From: Salarchaeum japonicum_A | Lineage (GTDB): Archaea; Halobacteriota; Halobacteria; Halobacteriales; Halobacteriaceae | Assembly: GCF_049705945.1 (NCBI RefSeq) | Contig: NZ_JBNAMV010000004.1 | Location: 434,001 to 498,000 of the forward strand | Direction: 5' to 3' | DNA length: 64,000 nt | Shown: positions 16,311 through 25,162 of the stretch, piece by piece | How the letters are laid out: every line of letters begins with the position of its first letter | How positions within the stretch are numbered: position 1 is the stretch's first letter | Program-made: the position numbers and the translations under genes | Notes under the pieces: generated by a model | Seen by the model: the letters and a program-made list of their open reading frames with translations, nothing else | Told to the model about the DNA's origin: nothing | Databases searched by the model: none

Positions 16311-17591
16311 TCAGTCGAGCGCGACGCTCGCGCCGAGGTCGTAGAGCGTGTCGAAGAACCCGGGGAAGGAGACGTCGACGTGGTGCGCGCCGGTGATGGT
16401 GGTGTCGCCGTCGGCGACGAGGCCGGCGAGCGCGAGCGCCATCACGATGCGGTGGTCGCCGTGCCCGGAGAGCGTCGTGCCCGTGAGGTCGCTGTCGCCG
16501 CCGTGCACGGTGAGCGTGTCGCGTTCCTCCTCGACGGTCGCGCCGAGCGCCGCGAGTTCGGTCGTCATCGCGTCCACGCGGTCCGTCTCCTTGAACCGGA
16601 CGTGCTCGCAGTTCGTGATTCGCGTGGTCCCGTCAGCGGCCGCGCCGAGCGCCGCGATAGTGGGGAGCAAATCGGGCGTGTCGCCCACGTCCACGTCGAT
16701 GCCGGAGAGCGGCGCGCGTTCGACGTCGACGGTACCGTCGTCGCGGTTCCAGTCCACGCGCGCGCCCATCCGGTCGACGATGTCGAGGATGGCGCTGTCG
16801 CCCTGTTCGCTCGGATAGACGTTGTGGACGGTGACGGCGTCGTCGCCGGCGAGCGCGCCCGCGCCGACGAGGTAGGACGCGGAGGAGAAGTCGCCGGGGA
16901 CGCGGTACTCGTCGGCGCGGTAGGTCTGGCCGCCGGGGACGCGGTAGCCGTCCTCGGTCCGGACGGCCTCGATGTCGAAGTCCGCGAGCACGTCGAGCGT
17001 GAGGTCGACGTACGGCGCGGACTTGAGTTCGGTCGTGAGGTCGATTTCGACGCCGTCCTCGGTGACCGCGCCCGCCATCAGGAGCGCGGTGATGAACTGA
17101 CTCGACACGTCGCCGGGCACCTCAACGCGCCCGCCCTCAATCGGTCCCTCGACGACGAGCGGCGCCTGGCCGTTCCCGCGCGTGCTCTCCGCGCGAGCGC
17201 CGAGCGATTCGAGCGCGTCCAGCAGCGGGCCCTGGGGGCGCGACCGGAGCGAGGAATCCCCGGTGAGAACGGTGATTCCGTCGGCGAGCGCCGCGGCGGC
17301 GGTGACGAGGCGCATCGTCGTCCCGCTGTTCGCGCAGTCCAACACGTCCGGCGGCACGTCGGGACGGCCGTCGAACCCGTCGACTTCGAGCGTGTCCGCA
17401 ACCTCCGCGATGCTGCCGCCGAACGCGTCGACCGCGCCCATCGTCGCCTTCGTGTCCGCGCTGTCTAGGGGATTTCGGACGCGCGCGCCGTCGCTGTATC
17501 CGGCGGCGAGAATCGCGCGGTGCGTGTAGCTCTTCGACGGCGGCGTGTCCGCGTCCCCGTGCACTCGTGAGTTCGTGACCGTGACGTCCAT
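16311..17591 (-). CDS. aroA: 3-phosphoshikimate 1-carboxyvinyltransferase (EPSP synthase)
   Basis: AroA transfers the enolpyruvyl group of PEP to shikimate-3-phosphate. The protein has the two halves of inverse alpha/beta domains. Visible signatures are PPSKSYTHRAILAAGYSDG near the N-terminus (Lys of the active site), NSGTTMRLVTAAAA, GDSSLRSRPQGPLLDAL, and RFKETDRVDAMTTEL. GHGDHRIVMALALAG lies near the end. I used the ATG at 17591, giving 426 residues, because MDVTVTNSRVHG aligns with the usual start. It supplies the substrate of the nearby aroC. Confidence 0.97.
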   Translation of the reverse strand: MDVTVTNSRVHGDADTPPSKSYTHRAILAAGYSDGARVRNPLDSADTKATMGAVDAFGGSIAEVADTLEVDGFDGRPDVPPDVLDCANSGTTMRLVTAAAALADGITVLTGDSSLRSRPQGPLLDALESLGARAESTRGNGQAPLVVEGPIEGGRVEVPGDVSSQFITALLMAGAVTEDGVEIDLTTELKSAPYVDLTLDVLADFDIEAVRTEDGYRVPGGQTYRADEYRVPGDFSSASYLVGAGALAGDDAVTVHNVYPSEQGDSAILDIVDRMGARVDWNRDDGTVDVERAPLSGIDVDVGDTPDLLPTIAALGAAADGTTRITNCEHVRFKETDRVDAMTTELAALGATVEEERDTLTVHGGDSDLTGTTLSGHGDHRIVMALALAGLVADGDTTITGAHHVDVSFPGFFDTLYDLGASVALD

Positions 17592-17668
17592 GCCGGGGAG
17601 TCGCCCGGACCGCACGTAGGCGTTCCGGAGGCGGTAGGGTTTTACTCGCGCCAGCGGACGCCACGAGT

Positions 17669-18844
17669 ATGGAACCCGATTTCGGCGCGCTCGACGACGC
17701 CCTCGATTCGGCGGGCGCGGACGGCTACCTGCTCGACGCGGACGCCTCGACCTCCGACCAGCTCTACCTCTCGGGGTTCGACGCGAGCGACCCCTTCCTC
17801 ACGCTCTACACGCCCGACGAGACCGTGCTCCTCGTCTCCGGACTGGAGTTCACGCGGGCGAAGCGGGAGTCGCGCGCGGACACCGTCCGGCGGTACGCGG
17901 ACTACGACTACCAGGAGAAGCGCGCGAACAACGACACGTCGACGGCGCGCGACCTCCTGTACGCGGAGTTCCTCGACGAGTTCGGCGTCGAGTCCGTGCT
18001 GGCGAACGAGCGCTTCCCGCTCGCCACCGCGGACGGCCTCCGCGAGCACGGCGTGTCCGTCGAGGTGGACGACGACGATACCGTCGGGACGATTCGCGCG
18101 ACGAAGACGAGCGAGGAGGTCGAGCACGTGAAGGCCGCGCAGGAGGCGAACGAGGCGGCGATGCGGGCGGCGCAGACGCTCATCGAGGCCGCGGCGGTCC
18201 GTGACGGCGTCCTCCACTACGAGGGCGAACCGCTCACGTCCGAGCGCGTGAAGGAGGAAATCGAGGTGACGCTGCTCCGACACGGCTGTTCGCTCGACGA
18301 GACCATCGTCGCGTGCGGCGAGTCCGCGTCGATTCCGCACGACCGCGGGAGCGGGCCGCTGCACGCGGACGAGACCATCATCATCGACATCTTCCCGCGG
18401 GACAAGGAGACGAAGTACCACGCGGACATGACGCGGACGTTCGTCAAGGGCGACGCGAGCAGCGAAGCGCAGGAGTTCTACGACGTGACGCGGGAAGCGC
18501 TGGACGCGGCGTTCGACGCGCTCGAACCCGGCGCGACCGGCGAAGAGGTGCACGACGCGGTCTGTGACGTGTACGAGGACGCCGGCTACCCCACGCTCCG
18601 GAGCGACCCGAGCACCGAAACGGGCTACATCCACAGCACCGGCCACGGCGTCGGCCTCGACGTGCACGAAGCCCCCTCGGTCTCGACGAACGCGACCGAC
18701 GAACTCGAACCGGGCCACATCGTCACCATCGAACCCGGCCTCTACGACCCCGAAATCGGAGGCGTCCGTCTCGAAGACATCGTGGTCGTCACCGAGGACG
18801 GCTACGAGAACTTCACTGACTATCCGCTCGACTTCGAACTCTAG
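17669..18844 (+). CDS. M24 family aminopeptidase (Xaa-Pro peptidase type)
   Basis: A cytoplasmic metalloaminopeptidase, probably removing N-terminal residues next to proline. The N-terminal creatinase-like domain spans roughly residues 1-140 and the pita-bread catalytic domain the rest of 391. Metal ligands are seen as Asp in IIIDIFPRDKETKYHADMTRTF (two Asp), His in HSTGHGVGLDVHE, Glu in VTIEPGLY and Glu in VRLEDIVVV. All five are present, so it should be active. It diverges from aroA and ends with a 4-base overlap with the convergent PAS gene. Confidence 0.93.
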   Translation: MEPDFGALDDALDSAGADGYLLDADASTSDQLYLSGFDASDPFLTLYTPDETVLLVSGLEFTRAKRESRADTVRRYADYDYQEKRANNDTSTARDLLYAEFLDEFGVESVLANERFPLATADGLREHGVSVEVDDDDTVGTIRATKTSEEVEHVKAAQEANEAAMRAAQTLIEAAAVRDGVLHYEGEPLTSERVKEEIEVTLLRHGCSLDETIVACGESASIPHDRGSGPLHADETIIIDIFPRDKETKYHADMTRTFVKGDASSEAQEFYDVTREALDAAFDALEPGATGEEVHDAVCDVYEDAGYPTLRSDPSTETGYIHSTGHGVGLDVHEAPSVSTNATDELEPGHIVTIEPGLYDPEIGGVRLEDIVVVTEDGYENFTDYPLDFEL

Positions 18845-19770
18845 TCCGGGTTCGCGGCGAGCGTGATGGAGTGGTTCACGAGGTCGTCCATCCGGTCGAG
18901 CGCCGCCGCCACGTCGTCTATCGCCTCCCGGTCGCCCTCCCGCACGTCGTTCAGGGAAGTCTGTGCGCGCTCGATGGAGTCGACGAGGTCGTAGGAGAGG
19001 ACGTTCGTGAGTTCGAGGAGGTGTGAGCCCTCCGCGGACTCCGTCTCGGGGTCGATGGCGTGGAAGTGCACGGACAGTCCGTCCTCGGACGGGAACGCCC
19101 GCACCTGGAAGTGTTCGTCGAGCGGTTCGTAGTACTCGGTGAACGTCACCGCCTCCTGCGTCGCGAGCGCGCGGTGGTACTCCGTGTAGAACGACGACCC
19201 GACCGCTTCCTCGAACGCGTCCCAGAGGTTCTCCCCGATGACGTCCTCCGCACGCACGTCCAGTAACGCCTCGGCCTCCGCGTTCACGTACGTGAAGTTC
19301 CAGTCGCGGTCCACCGCGAAGAAAGCGTCCGTGATGCGCTCGTAGACGTTCCGCGCGAGGTCGTTCAGCATCGCCACGTCCCGCTCCGCGAGGTACTGGT
19401 CGGCCGCGGACTGACAGGCGTCCGCGAGGTCGGCGTACGCCGCGTCGCCCGACCGCGGAACGTAGTTCGTCACGCCCGCGTCGACCGCGGCGCTCGCCAC
19501 CGTCTCGCTCCCGTTCGCGGTGAACAGCACGAACGGCACCGCGGGGTCGGCGTCCCGCACCCGGGAGAGCAACTCGATGCCGTCGAGCGCGTCGGGGTCG
19601 TGTTCGCTCACTACGCAATCCACGCGTTCCTCCGAGAGCGCGTCGAGGAGGGCTGACTCGGTGTCCGCGACGCTGACGGAGAGGGTGTCGCGGTGGGACG
19701 CGGCGCGGTCGGCGCGCTCCCGAACACCACCGCCCGAGCCGATGTAGCGAACGCGCACGCTCCCGTCCAT
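18841..19770 (-). CDS. Receiver-PAS protein with degenerate kinase-like tail
   Basis: The N-terminal about 120 residues form a receiver-like domain (VDCVVSEHD as phosphoacceptor region, FVLFTANGS). A PAS domain follows at about residues 140-240 (AFFAVDRDWNFTYVNAEAEALL). The C-terminal 60 residues look like a HisKA dimerisation helix, but the usual H-box reads LTNVLSYDLVDSIERA, with Tyr where the phospho-His would be. There is no ATPase domain. The 309-residue protein is therefore unlikely to be a working kinase and may be a sensor adaptor or receiver sink. The next gene in the same orientation, 45 bases upstream, is a HalX response regulator. Confidence 0.82.
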   Translation of the reverse strand: MDGSVRVRYIGSGGGVRERADRAASHRDTLSVSVADTESALLDALSEERVDCVVSEHDPDALDGIELLSRVRDADPAVPFVLFTANGSETVASAAVDAGVTNYVPRSGDAAYADLADACQSAADQYLAERDVAMLNDLARNVYERITDAFFAVDRDWNFTYVNAEAEALLDVRAEDVIGENLWDAFEEAVGSSFYTEYHRALATQEAVTFTEYYEPLDEHFQVRAFPSEDGLSVHFHAIDPETESAEGSHLLELTNVLSYDLVDSIERAQTSLNDVREGDREAIDDVAAALDRMDDLVNHSITLAANPD

Positions 19771-19815
19771 ACGGTTCGAGATAACGGAACTGACCGGTAA
19801 ATACTCGTTGGCGGA

Positions 19816-20391
19816 TTACGTCCGGACTTCGTCACTGAGCTCGCGGAAGACCGCGGCGAAGTCGTCGGTCGTGAGCTGGGAGAGCAAGTCGTCGAGTTCG
19901 GCGCGCCGCGCTCGGATTCGGTCGACGAGGTCGTGGTAGGCGTCGCTGTTCTCGAGTTCCGCCTCGGTCTTCTCGGCTTCGAGCGCGGCGCGCTTCGACG
20001 CGAGCGCGAAGAACTCTCGAATCTCGTCGCTGTACACGGCGCGAGCGAGCAGCCGACAGACCACGTTGTGGAGTTCCGTCCGGGAGACGGGTTTGACGAC
20101 GTACGCGTCGAACCCGAGGTCGATGATGTCGAAGTCCGGTTCCATCCCGGAGACGAGCGCGACCCGCAGGCTCGGATTGCTGTCCTGGAGCGCGGCGAGG
20201 AGTTCGTCCCCGTCCATCTCGGGGAGGCGACGGTCGACGAGCGCCACGTCCACGGTTTCGTTGATGGCGGCGAGCGCGTCTTCGCCCGTGTTCGCGACCC
20301 GCACGTCGTAGTCGGCCGATAACCACGACTGATAGAGGTCCGCGAGGTCCCGTTCGTCTTCGACGACGAGGACGGTCGGCCGGTCCGTCAT
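19816..20391 (-). CDS. HalX-type response regulator
   Basis: The first about 120 residues are a receiver domain: acidic pair in VLVVEDERDL, phosphoacceptor Asp in VDVALVDRRLPEMDGDELL, Thr/Ser switch region RVALVSGMEPD and conserved Lys in YVVKPVSRTEL. The C-terminus (about residues 125-190) is the HalX domain, a short coiled helical module found in haloarchaeal regulators (KRAALEAEKTEAELENSDAYHDL). It has no evident DNA-binding domain. Its partner is probably the adjacent PAS protein or another kinase. A second HalX regulator lies at 42338. Confidence 0.93.
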   Translation of the reverse strand: MTDRPTVLVVEDERDLADLYQSWLSADYDVRVANTGEDALAAINETVDVALVDRRLPEMDGDELLAALQDSNPSLRVALVSGMEPDFDIIDLGFDAYVVKPVSRTELHNVVCRLLARAVYSDEIREFFALASKRAALEAEKTEAELENSDAYHDLVDRIRARRAELDDLLSQLTTDDFAAVFRELSDEVRT

Positions 20392-20471
20392 ACCCGTCCG
20401 TACTCTGCCGGGCCCTAAGACTCTTGTTACGAACGAACGCCTTTTGCCGGGTCGTCCGGTACGCTCTGGTG

Positions 20472-21194
20472 ATGGACGTACTCGTCGTCGGCGCGGGCGA
20501 GATGGGTCGGTGGTTCGCGCGAACCGTCTCGAACGCCGTCGCGTTCGCTGACGTGAACGAGTCCGCGGCCCGGGACGCCGCGGACGCCCTGGGGGACCGC
20601 GGGAGCGTCGCGAACATCGACGGCGAAACCCGGTACGGACTCGTCTGCGTCGCGGTGCCGATGGACGCCGCGAGCGACGTTATCGACGCACAGGCGGGCC
20701 GCGCACAACAGGCGGTCGTGGACGTGACCGGACAGATGGCGGACCCGCTCGCGGCGATGGCTCGCGCCGCACCCGCCCGGGAGCGCGTGAGCCTCCACCC
20801 GCTGTTCGCGGGGGACAGCGCGCCCGGAAACGTCGCCGTCTCCACCGGCGCCGGAGGACCCGCGACGGACGGCGTGCTTCGCCAGATAGAGGACGCGGGG
20901 AACACGCTCGTCGAGGTCGACGCCGACGAACACGACGACGCGATGCGGACCGTGCAGGGGCGGACGCACGCCGCGATTCTCGCGTTCGCGCTCACCGCCG
21001 AGGACGTACCGGACGGTCTGGAGACGCCGGTGTACGAGGAACTCCGCGCGCTCGCGGACCGCGTGACGAGCGGGACGCCGCGCGTGTACGGCGACATCCA
21101 GAACGCGTTCGACGGCGCGGAGGACATCCGGGACGCGGCCGACCGACTGGCGACCGAGGAGTTCGCGGAGGTGTACGAGGATGCCGGTCGATAG
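20472..21194 (+). CDS. tyrA: Prephenate dehydrogenase
   Basis: TyrA oxidises and decarboxylates prephenate to 4-hydroxyphenylpyruvate for tyrosine synthesis, using NAD(P). The Rossmann motif VLVVGAGEMGRWFA sits at the extreme N-terminus, which fixes the ATG at 20472. The family His region is visible as RERVSLHPLFAGDSAPG. The protein has 240 residues, short and typical of the archaeal type without a fused chorismate mutase. It overlaps the next gene by 14 bases. Chorismate would come from the aroA and aroC genes nearby. Confidence 0.9.
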   Translation: MDVLVVGAGEMGRWFARTVSNAVAFADVNESAARDAADALGDRGSVANIDGETRYGLVCVAVPMDAASDVIDAQAGRAQQAVVDVTGQMADPLAAMARAAPARERVSLHPLFAGDSAPGNVAVSTGAGGPATDGVLRQIEDAGNTLVEVDADEHDDAMRTVQGRTHAAILAFALTAEDVPDGLETPVYEELRALADRVTSGTPRVYGDIQNAFDGAEDIRDAADRLATEEFAEVYEDAGR

Positions 21195-22569
21195 AGAACG
21201 GTTGCGGGACACGGCGAAGTACCTCAGGGGCGTGCGTCCGCTCGACCCGGAGGAACTCTCGGACTACGTCGAGGCCGACCACCGCGTCGTCACGCTCGCG
21301 TTACGGGACGAAGCCGCGGACCTCGGGCTCATCGAGCGCGAGGACGGCACGTTCGTCCCCGCCGACGACGCGCCCGTCACTCCCCGGTTCGACGCAGTCA
21401 CCGAGTTCCCGGACGGGTACGCGTTCGCGTTCGAGGACCTGCTGTTCGACGAGTACGGGCGGAACTGGCAGAAGGGCGACTCCGGCAAACAGCTTCGGGA
21501 AGCGATTCGGCGACTGAAGGAGAACTACTACCGCCAGCATCCCGTCGAGTACGACTACGAGGCCGCGCTCGGCTACGGCATCTACCACCTCCCAGACTAC
21601 TACGCGGCCGTCCAGTACCCGCTCGACTACCTCGCCCGGGACGGCCGGATTCCCGGCGACCTGCGCGTGCTCGACGTGGGCGCGGGCGTCGGCGGCCCCG
21701 CGCTCGGCCTGCACGACTACCTCCCCGACGACACGCTCGTGGACTACCACGCCGTCGAACCGAGCGCCGCCGCCGACGTGCTCGACCCGCTCCTCGACGA
21801 GACCGGTCCGAACTTCCACACGCGAATCACGCGCGAACGCATCGAGGAGTTCGACCCCGACGGCGAGTACGACCTCGTCATGGCGTGCAGCGTGCTCTCA
21901 GAACTCGACGACCCCGTCGCGGCCGGTGAGAAACTCATCAATGTGCTCGCGGACGACGGCACCCTACTCGCGCTCGCGCCCGCCGACCGCAACACCAGCA
22001 TCGGCCTCCGCGAGACCGAACGCGAACTCGAAGACCGGGGCGCGACCGTCTACGGCCCGACCGTCCGGTTCTGGCCGGGCGAACGCCCCACGGATACCGG
22101 CTGGAGCTTCGACCACCGGCCCGACATCGAACCGCCGGGGTTCCAGCGCCGCATCGCCGAGAACGCGCCGCGACCGAGCGAGTTCCTGAACGAAACGGTC
22201 AAATTCTCGTACTCGCTGCTACGGACGGACGGCGAACGCCGATACGACATCGCGCTCGACGAATCCAGGGTCGCGAAACTCGCGGACGCCGACTCGTACG
22301 TCCCGAACCGCGTGAACCTCCTCGTCGCAAAACTCAGCGCGAACCTCGCCGACGAGAACGCCAACCCCGTCTACAAGATCAGTGACGGCAGCGAAACCAC
22401 GGACATCTACGCCGTCCACGTCAAGGAGGACGCGCTGAACGCCGCGCTCGCCCGCGCACCCTACGGGAGCGTGCTCTCCATCGAGGAAGGCCTCCTCCTC
22501 TGGAACGACGACGAAGCCGCGTACAACGTCGTCGTCGACGAGGACACCGTCGTCGACCGCGCGCGCTAA
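21181..22569 (+). CDS. Rsm22-like SAM-dependent methyltransferase
   Basis: A class I methyltransferase is seen in the middle of this 462-residue protein: motif I is LRVLDVGAGVGGPALGLHDYL (around residue 160) and motif IV is YDLVMACSVLSELDD. The N-terminal part resembles the region that precedes the fold in Rsm22-family proteins, which are linked to ribosomal small-subunit assembly. The C-terminal half (from about residue 330) includes EFLNETVKFSYSLLR. A ribosomal or RNA role is inference. It overlaps tyrA, so the two are probably cotranscribed. Confidence 0.75.
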   Translation: MPVDRERLRDTAKYLRGVRPLDPEELSDYVEADHRVVTLALRDEAADLGLIEREDGTFVPADDAPVTPRFDAVTEFPDGYAFAFEDLLFDEYGRNWQKGDSGKQLREAIRRLKENYYRQHPVEYDYEAALGYGIYHLPDYYAAVQYPLDYLARDGRIPGDLRVLDVGAGVGGPALGLHDYLPDDTLVDYHAVEPSAAADVLDPLLDETGPNFHTRITRERIEEFDPDGEYDLVMACSVLSELDDPVAAGEKLINVLADDGTLLALAPADRNTSIGLRETERELEDRGATVYGPTVRFWPGERPTDTGWSFDHRPDIEPPGFQRRIAENAPRPSEFLNETVKFSYSLLRTDGERRYDIALDESRVAKLADADSYVPNRVNLLVAKLSANLADENANPVYKISDGSETTDIYAVHVKEDALNAALARAPYGSVLSIEEGLLLWNDDEAAYNVVVDEDTVVDRAR

Positions 22570-22606
22570 CGCCGGGACTTATCCCCCATCGCGCGAACCC
22601 ATACCT

Positions 22607-23383
22607 ATGAGCGAGTCGCTCGACATCCTCCTCACGAACGACGACGGCATCGACAACCCCGGCCTGCTCGCCGTCCGCGACGCCCTCACCGACATCGGGG
22701 ACGTCACCGTCGTCGCACCCGCCAGCGACCAGAGCGCCACCGGCCGCGCCATGTCGACCGACGTCCACGTCGAGGAACGCGACAACGGCTACGCCGTCCA
22801 AGGAACGCCCGCCGACTGCGTCGTCGCCGGCATGGAAGCCCTCGGCCCCACCCCCGACCTCGTCGTCGCCGGCTGCAACGCCGGCGCGAACCTCGGCATG
22901 TACGTCCTCGGGCGCTCCGGCACCGTCTCCGCCGCCGTCGAAGCCGCCTTCTTCGGCGTCCCCGCCATCGCCGTCTCCCGACTCCTCGAACCCGGCCAAC
23001 TCGGCTCCCGCGACCTCACCACCGACGGCTACCAGACCGCCGCCAACGCCACCAAATACCTCGCCGAGAACGCGCTCGACGCCGGCGTCTTCGACCACGC
23101 CGACTACCTCAACGTCAACGCCCCCATCACCGGCGAGGAATCCGGCGACATGCACATCACCCGCCCGAGCGACGCCTACGACATGACCGCCCGCCGCCAG
23201 GACGCCACCCACGTCACCATCCACGACCGCATGTGGGACCGCGTCGAAAACGGCACCGTCGACGACCCCGAAGGCACCGACCGCCGCGCCGTCCTCGACG
23301 GCCACGTCTCCGTCAGCCCCCTCACCGCCCCCCACTCCACCCACCAGCACGACGCCCTCGACGCCCTCGCCCAAACCTACTGA
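22607..23383 (+). CDS. surE: 5'/3'-nucleotidase SurE
   Basis: SurE is a metal-dependent phosphatase acting on nucleoside monophosphates. The N-terminus shows the metal-binding signature LLTNDDGIDNPGL, followed by VVAPASDQSATGRAMS and GCNAGANLGMYVLGRSGTVSAAVEAAFFGVPAIAVS. The last is the family pattern SGTVxAAxEGxxxGxPAIAxS with substitutions. The length of 258 residues is normal. It starts 37 bases after the methyltransferase gene in the same direction. The DNA is strikingly C-rich at third codon positions compared with its neighbours. Confidence 0.95.
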   Translation: MSESLDILLTNDDGIDNPGLLAVRDALTDIGDVTVVAPASDQSATGRAMSTDVHVEERDNGYAVQGTPADCVVAGMEALGPTPDLVVAGCNAGANLGMYVLGRSGTVSAAVEAAFFGVPAIAVSRLLEPGQLGSRDLTTDGYQTAANATKYLAENALDAGVFDHADYLNVNAPITGEESGDMHITRPSDAYDMTARRQDATHVTIHDRMWDRVENGTVDDPEGTDRRAVLDGHVSVSPLTAPHSTHQHDALDALAQTY

Positions 23384-23426
23384 GAATCGAAACCGTCAAA
23401 CGCACAGCGAGAAAACAAACACGTGC

Positions 23427-23501
23427 GGGCGCTTAGCTCAGCTTGGACAGAGCACTTGGCTTCGGACCAAGACGCCGCGGGTTCAAATCCTGCAGCGCCC
23501 A
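23427..23501 (+). tRNA. tRNA-Arg (anticodon TCG)
   Basis: The acceptor GGGCGCT pairs with AGCGCCC at 23494-23500, with discriminator A. The anticodon stem CTTGG/CCAAG (23455-23459, 23467-23471) encloses CTTCGGA, giving the anticodon TCG at 23462-23464. The D arm GCTCAGCTTGGACAGAGC and T arm with TTCAAAT are normal. No intron is seen and CCA is not encoded. Confidence 0.96.
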
Positions 23502-23762
23502 TACAGTTCCTCAACGGTTCGACGCTAACCCCGAACAGCCCCTAATCAACACTTCTGAGTGCCGAGACGTTACTTTAGGATTTTCGAGAACGGAGGTGAG
23601 AAGTAGGGTTCGTTACGTCACGTGACGCGCCCTCGCGCTGTCGTGCTCTGACGTTCGCAAACCACATCCTCGGGGCAGTGTTCGGATTCGTGGACGGTAG
23701 TTGGTGTGCCAGGAGGTCAAGCTGAGCGTGCGACGCGGGAGTCGGTACTCGTATGACGGTTC
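23502..23762. other. Intergenic stretch between tRNA-Arg and MFS gene
   Basis: No gene is supported here. The only structure I see is a perfect 12-base palindrome, CGTCACGTGACG, at 23616-23627 and a few AT-rich runs near 23570. It could hold the MFS promoter and an operator. Confidence 0.4.
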
Positions 23763-25100
23763 GTGTCAATTCTATCTCTAGTGGCTTCTAGTCGGGCGGC
23801 GACGAGCGCGCGGGCGGACGCCCCGTCGTCGGCAGGGACGCGTCGCCGGGTCGCGGTCGTCGTCGGCATCGTGTTCGTCGACCTGCTCGGGTTCGGTATC
23901 ATCATCCCGATTCTCCCGTTTTACGTCCGGTCGTTCGGCGTGAGCGACGTGTTCATCGGGTTGCTCGCGGCGTCGTACTCGCTCGCGCAGTTCGGCGCAG
24001 CGCCGATTTTGGGCCGGATTTCCGACGAGCGCGGGCGGCGTCCCGTGCTCATGCTCTCGGTGGGTATCGGCGGTGTCGCGTGGATTCTCTTCGGGTTCGC
24101 CGCCGAAATCAGCGCGACCGCGGGAACGGTTCTGGGGCTGGTCGTGCTGTTCGGCGCGCGATTGCTCGCGGGCGCGGCGGGCGGCAACATCGCGGCGGCG
24201 CAGGCGTACATCGCTGACGTGACGACGCCGGCGGAGCGCCCGGGCGCGCTCGGCCTCGTCGGCGCGGCGTTCGGCCTCGGGTTCGTGTTCGGCCCGGCCA
24301 TCGGGGGGTTGCTCGCCAGCGAGACCGCGGTATCGACGGCTCGCGCGGTCTTCCCCGCGTTCGTTCCGGTGACCGCCTTCTCGCTGCCGAGTTTCGCCGC
24401 GGCGGGCTTCTCGTTCCTCGCGCTCGCAGCGACGGTGGTCGTGCTGAAAGAACCGGACCGCGTCCGCACGCCGGCGCGGCGCGTGACGTTCGTCGGCCAG
24501 TTCCGGGCGGCGCTCGCCGATTCGACGCTCCGGCCGCTCGTCGTCGCGTTCTTCCTCACCTCGCTCTCGTTCGCCGGTATCACCGTGATGTTCGTGCCGT
24601 TCCTGGCGGACTTCTTCGGGTACGGTGCGACCGAAGCGGCGCTGTTTCTCGCGTACATCGGCGCGCTCGGCGTCGTCAATCAGGGCGTGCTCGTCGGCTG
24701 GCTCTCGCGGAAAGTCGGCGTCCGATACGTCGTCCGCGCGGGCGTCGTCGCGCTGTTCCTCGCACTCGTCCTGCTCGCGGTGTCACCGCTGGCCGGAACG
24801 GACGCACTCCTCGTGAGCGGCCCCGACTGGCTGACCGGTGGACTCGTCGTGCTGCTGGCGTTCGGCGCGCTCGCGTCGTTCGGGAACGGCGCGACCACGG
24901 TCGGCCTCGCCGCGCTCGTTTCCGAGGGCGCAACCGGAGACGCGCAGGGAGCGGCGTTCGGCGTCACGCAGGGCGCGGGAAGCCTCGGCCGGACGGTCGG
25001 ACCGCCGCTCGCCGCCGCGGCCTACGTCGCGCTCTACTGGTCGCCGTTCGTCGCCGGCGCCCTCGTCTTGGTGCCGGTCGCGCTGTTGTTGCGACGATAA
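23763..25100 (+). CDS. MFS transporter, drug:H+ antiporter (TetA-like) type
   Basis: A secondary transporter with about 12 hydrophobic segments over 445 residues. The first helix reads VAVVVGIVFVDLLGFGIIIPILPFYV, the D-x2-G-x2-I-x-P pattern of the DHA1/TetA branch. The loop 2-3 signature is visible as GRISDERGRRPVLM, and helix 5 has the antiporter-like glycine-rich GLVGAAFGLGFVFGPAIGG. The substrate cannot be told. The start is a GTG at 23763; the first 25 residues are polar and could be partly outside the true protein. It stands alone. Confidence 0.88.
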   Translation: MSILSLVASSRAATSARADAPSSAGTRRRVAVVVGIVFVDLLGFGIIIPILPFYVRSFGVSDVFIGLLAASYSLAQFGAAPILGRISDERGRRPVLMLSVGIGGVAWILFGFAAEISATAGTVLGLVVLFGARLLAGAAGGNIAAAQAYIADVTTPAERPGALGLVGAAFGLGFVFGPAIGGLLASETAVSTARAVFPAFVPVTAFSLPSFAAAGFSFLALAATVVVLKEPDRVRTPARRVTFVGQFRAALADSTLRPLVVAFFLTSLSFAGITVMFVPFLADFFGYGATEAALFLAYIGALGVVNQGVLVGWLSRKVGVRYVVRAGVVALFLALVLLAVSPLAGTDALLVSGPDWLTGGLVVLLAFGALASFGNGATTVGLAALVSEGATGDAQGAAFGVTQGAGSLGRTVGPPLAAAAYVALYWSPFVAGALVLVPVALLLRR

Positions 25101-25162
25101 TCGGGCCGCCCGGTACCGGTGGCGTGCATAGGCCTATCCGGCTGGAAGGCGATTGTTCTAGA

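Noticed and set aside
22421..23374. Long antisense frames opposite surE and similar frames opposite most GC-rich genes
   Set aside because: They arise because high third-position GC leaves the opposite frames open. They lack acidic haloarchaeal composition and recognisable domains.
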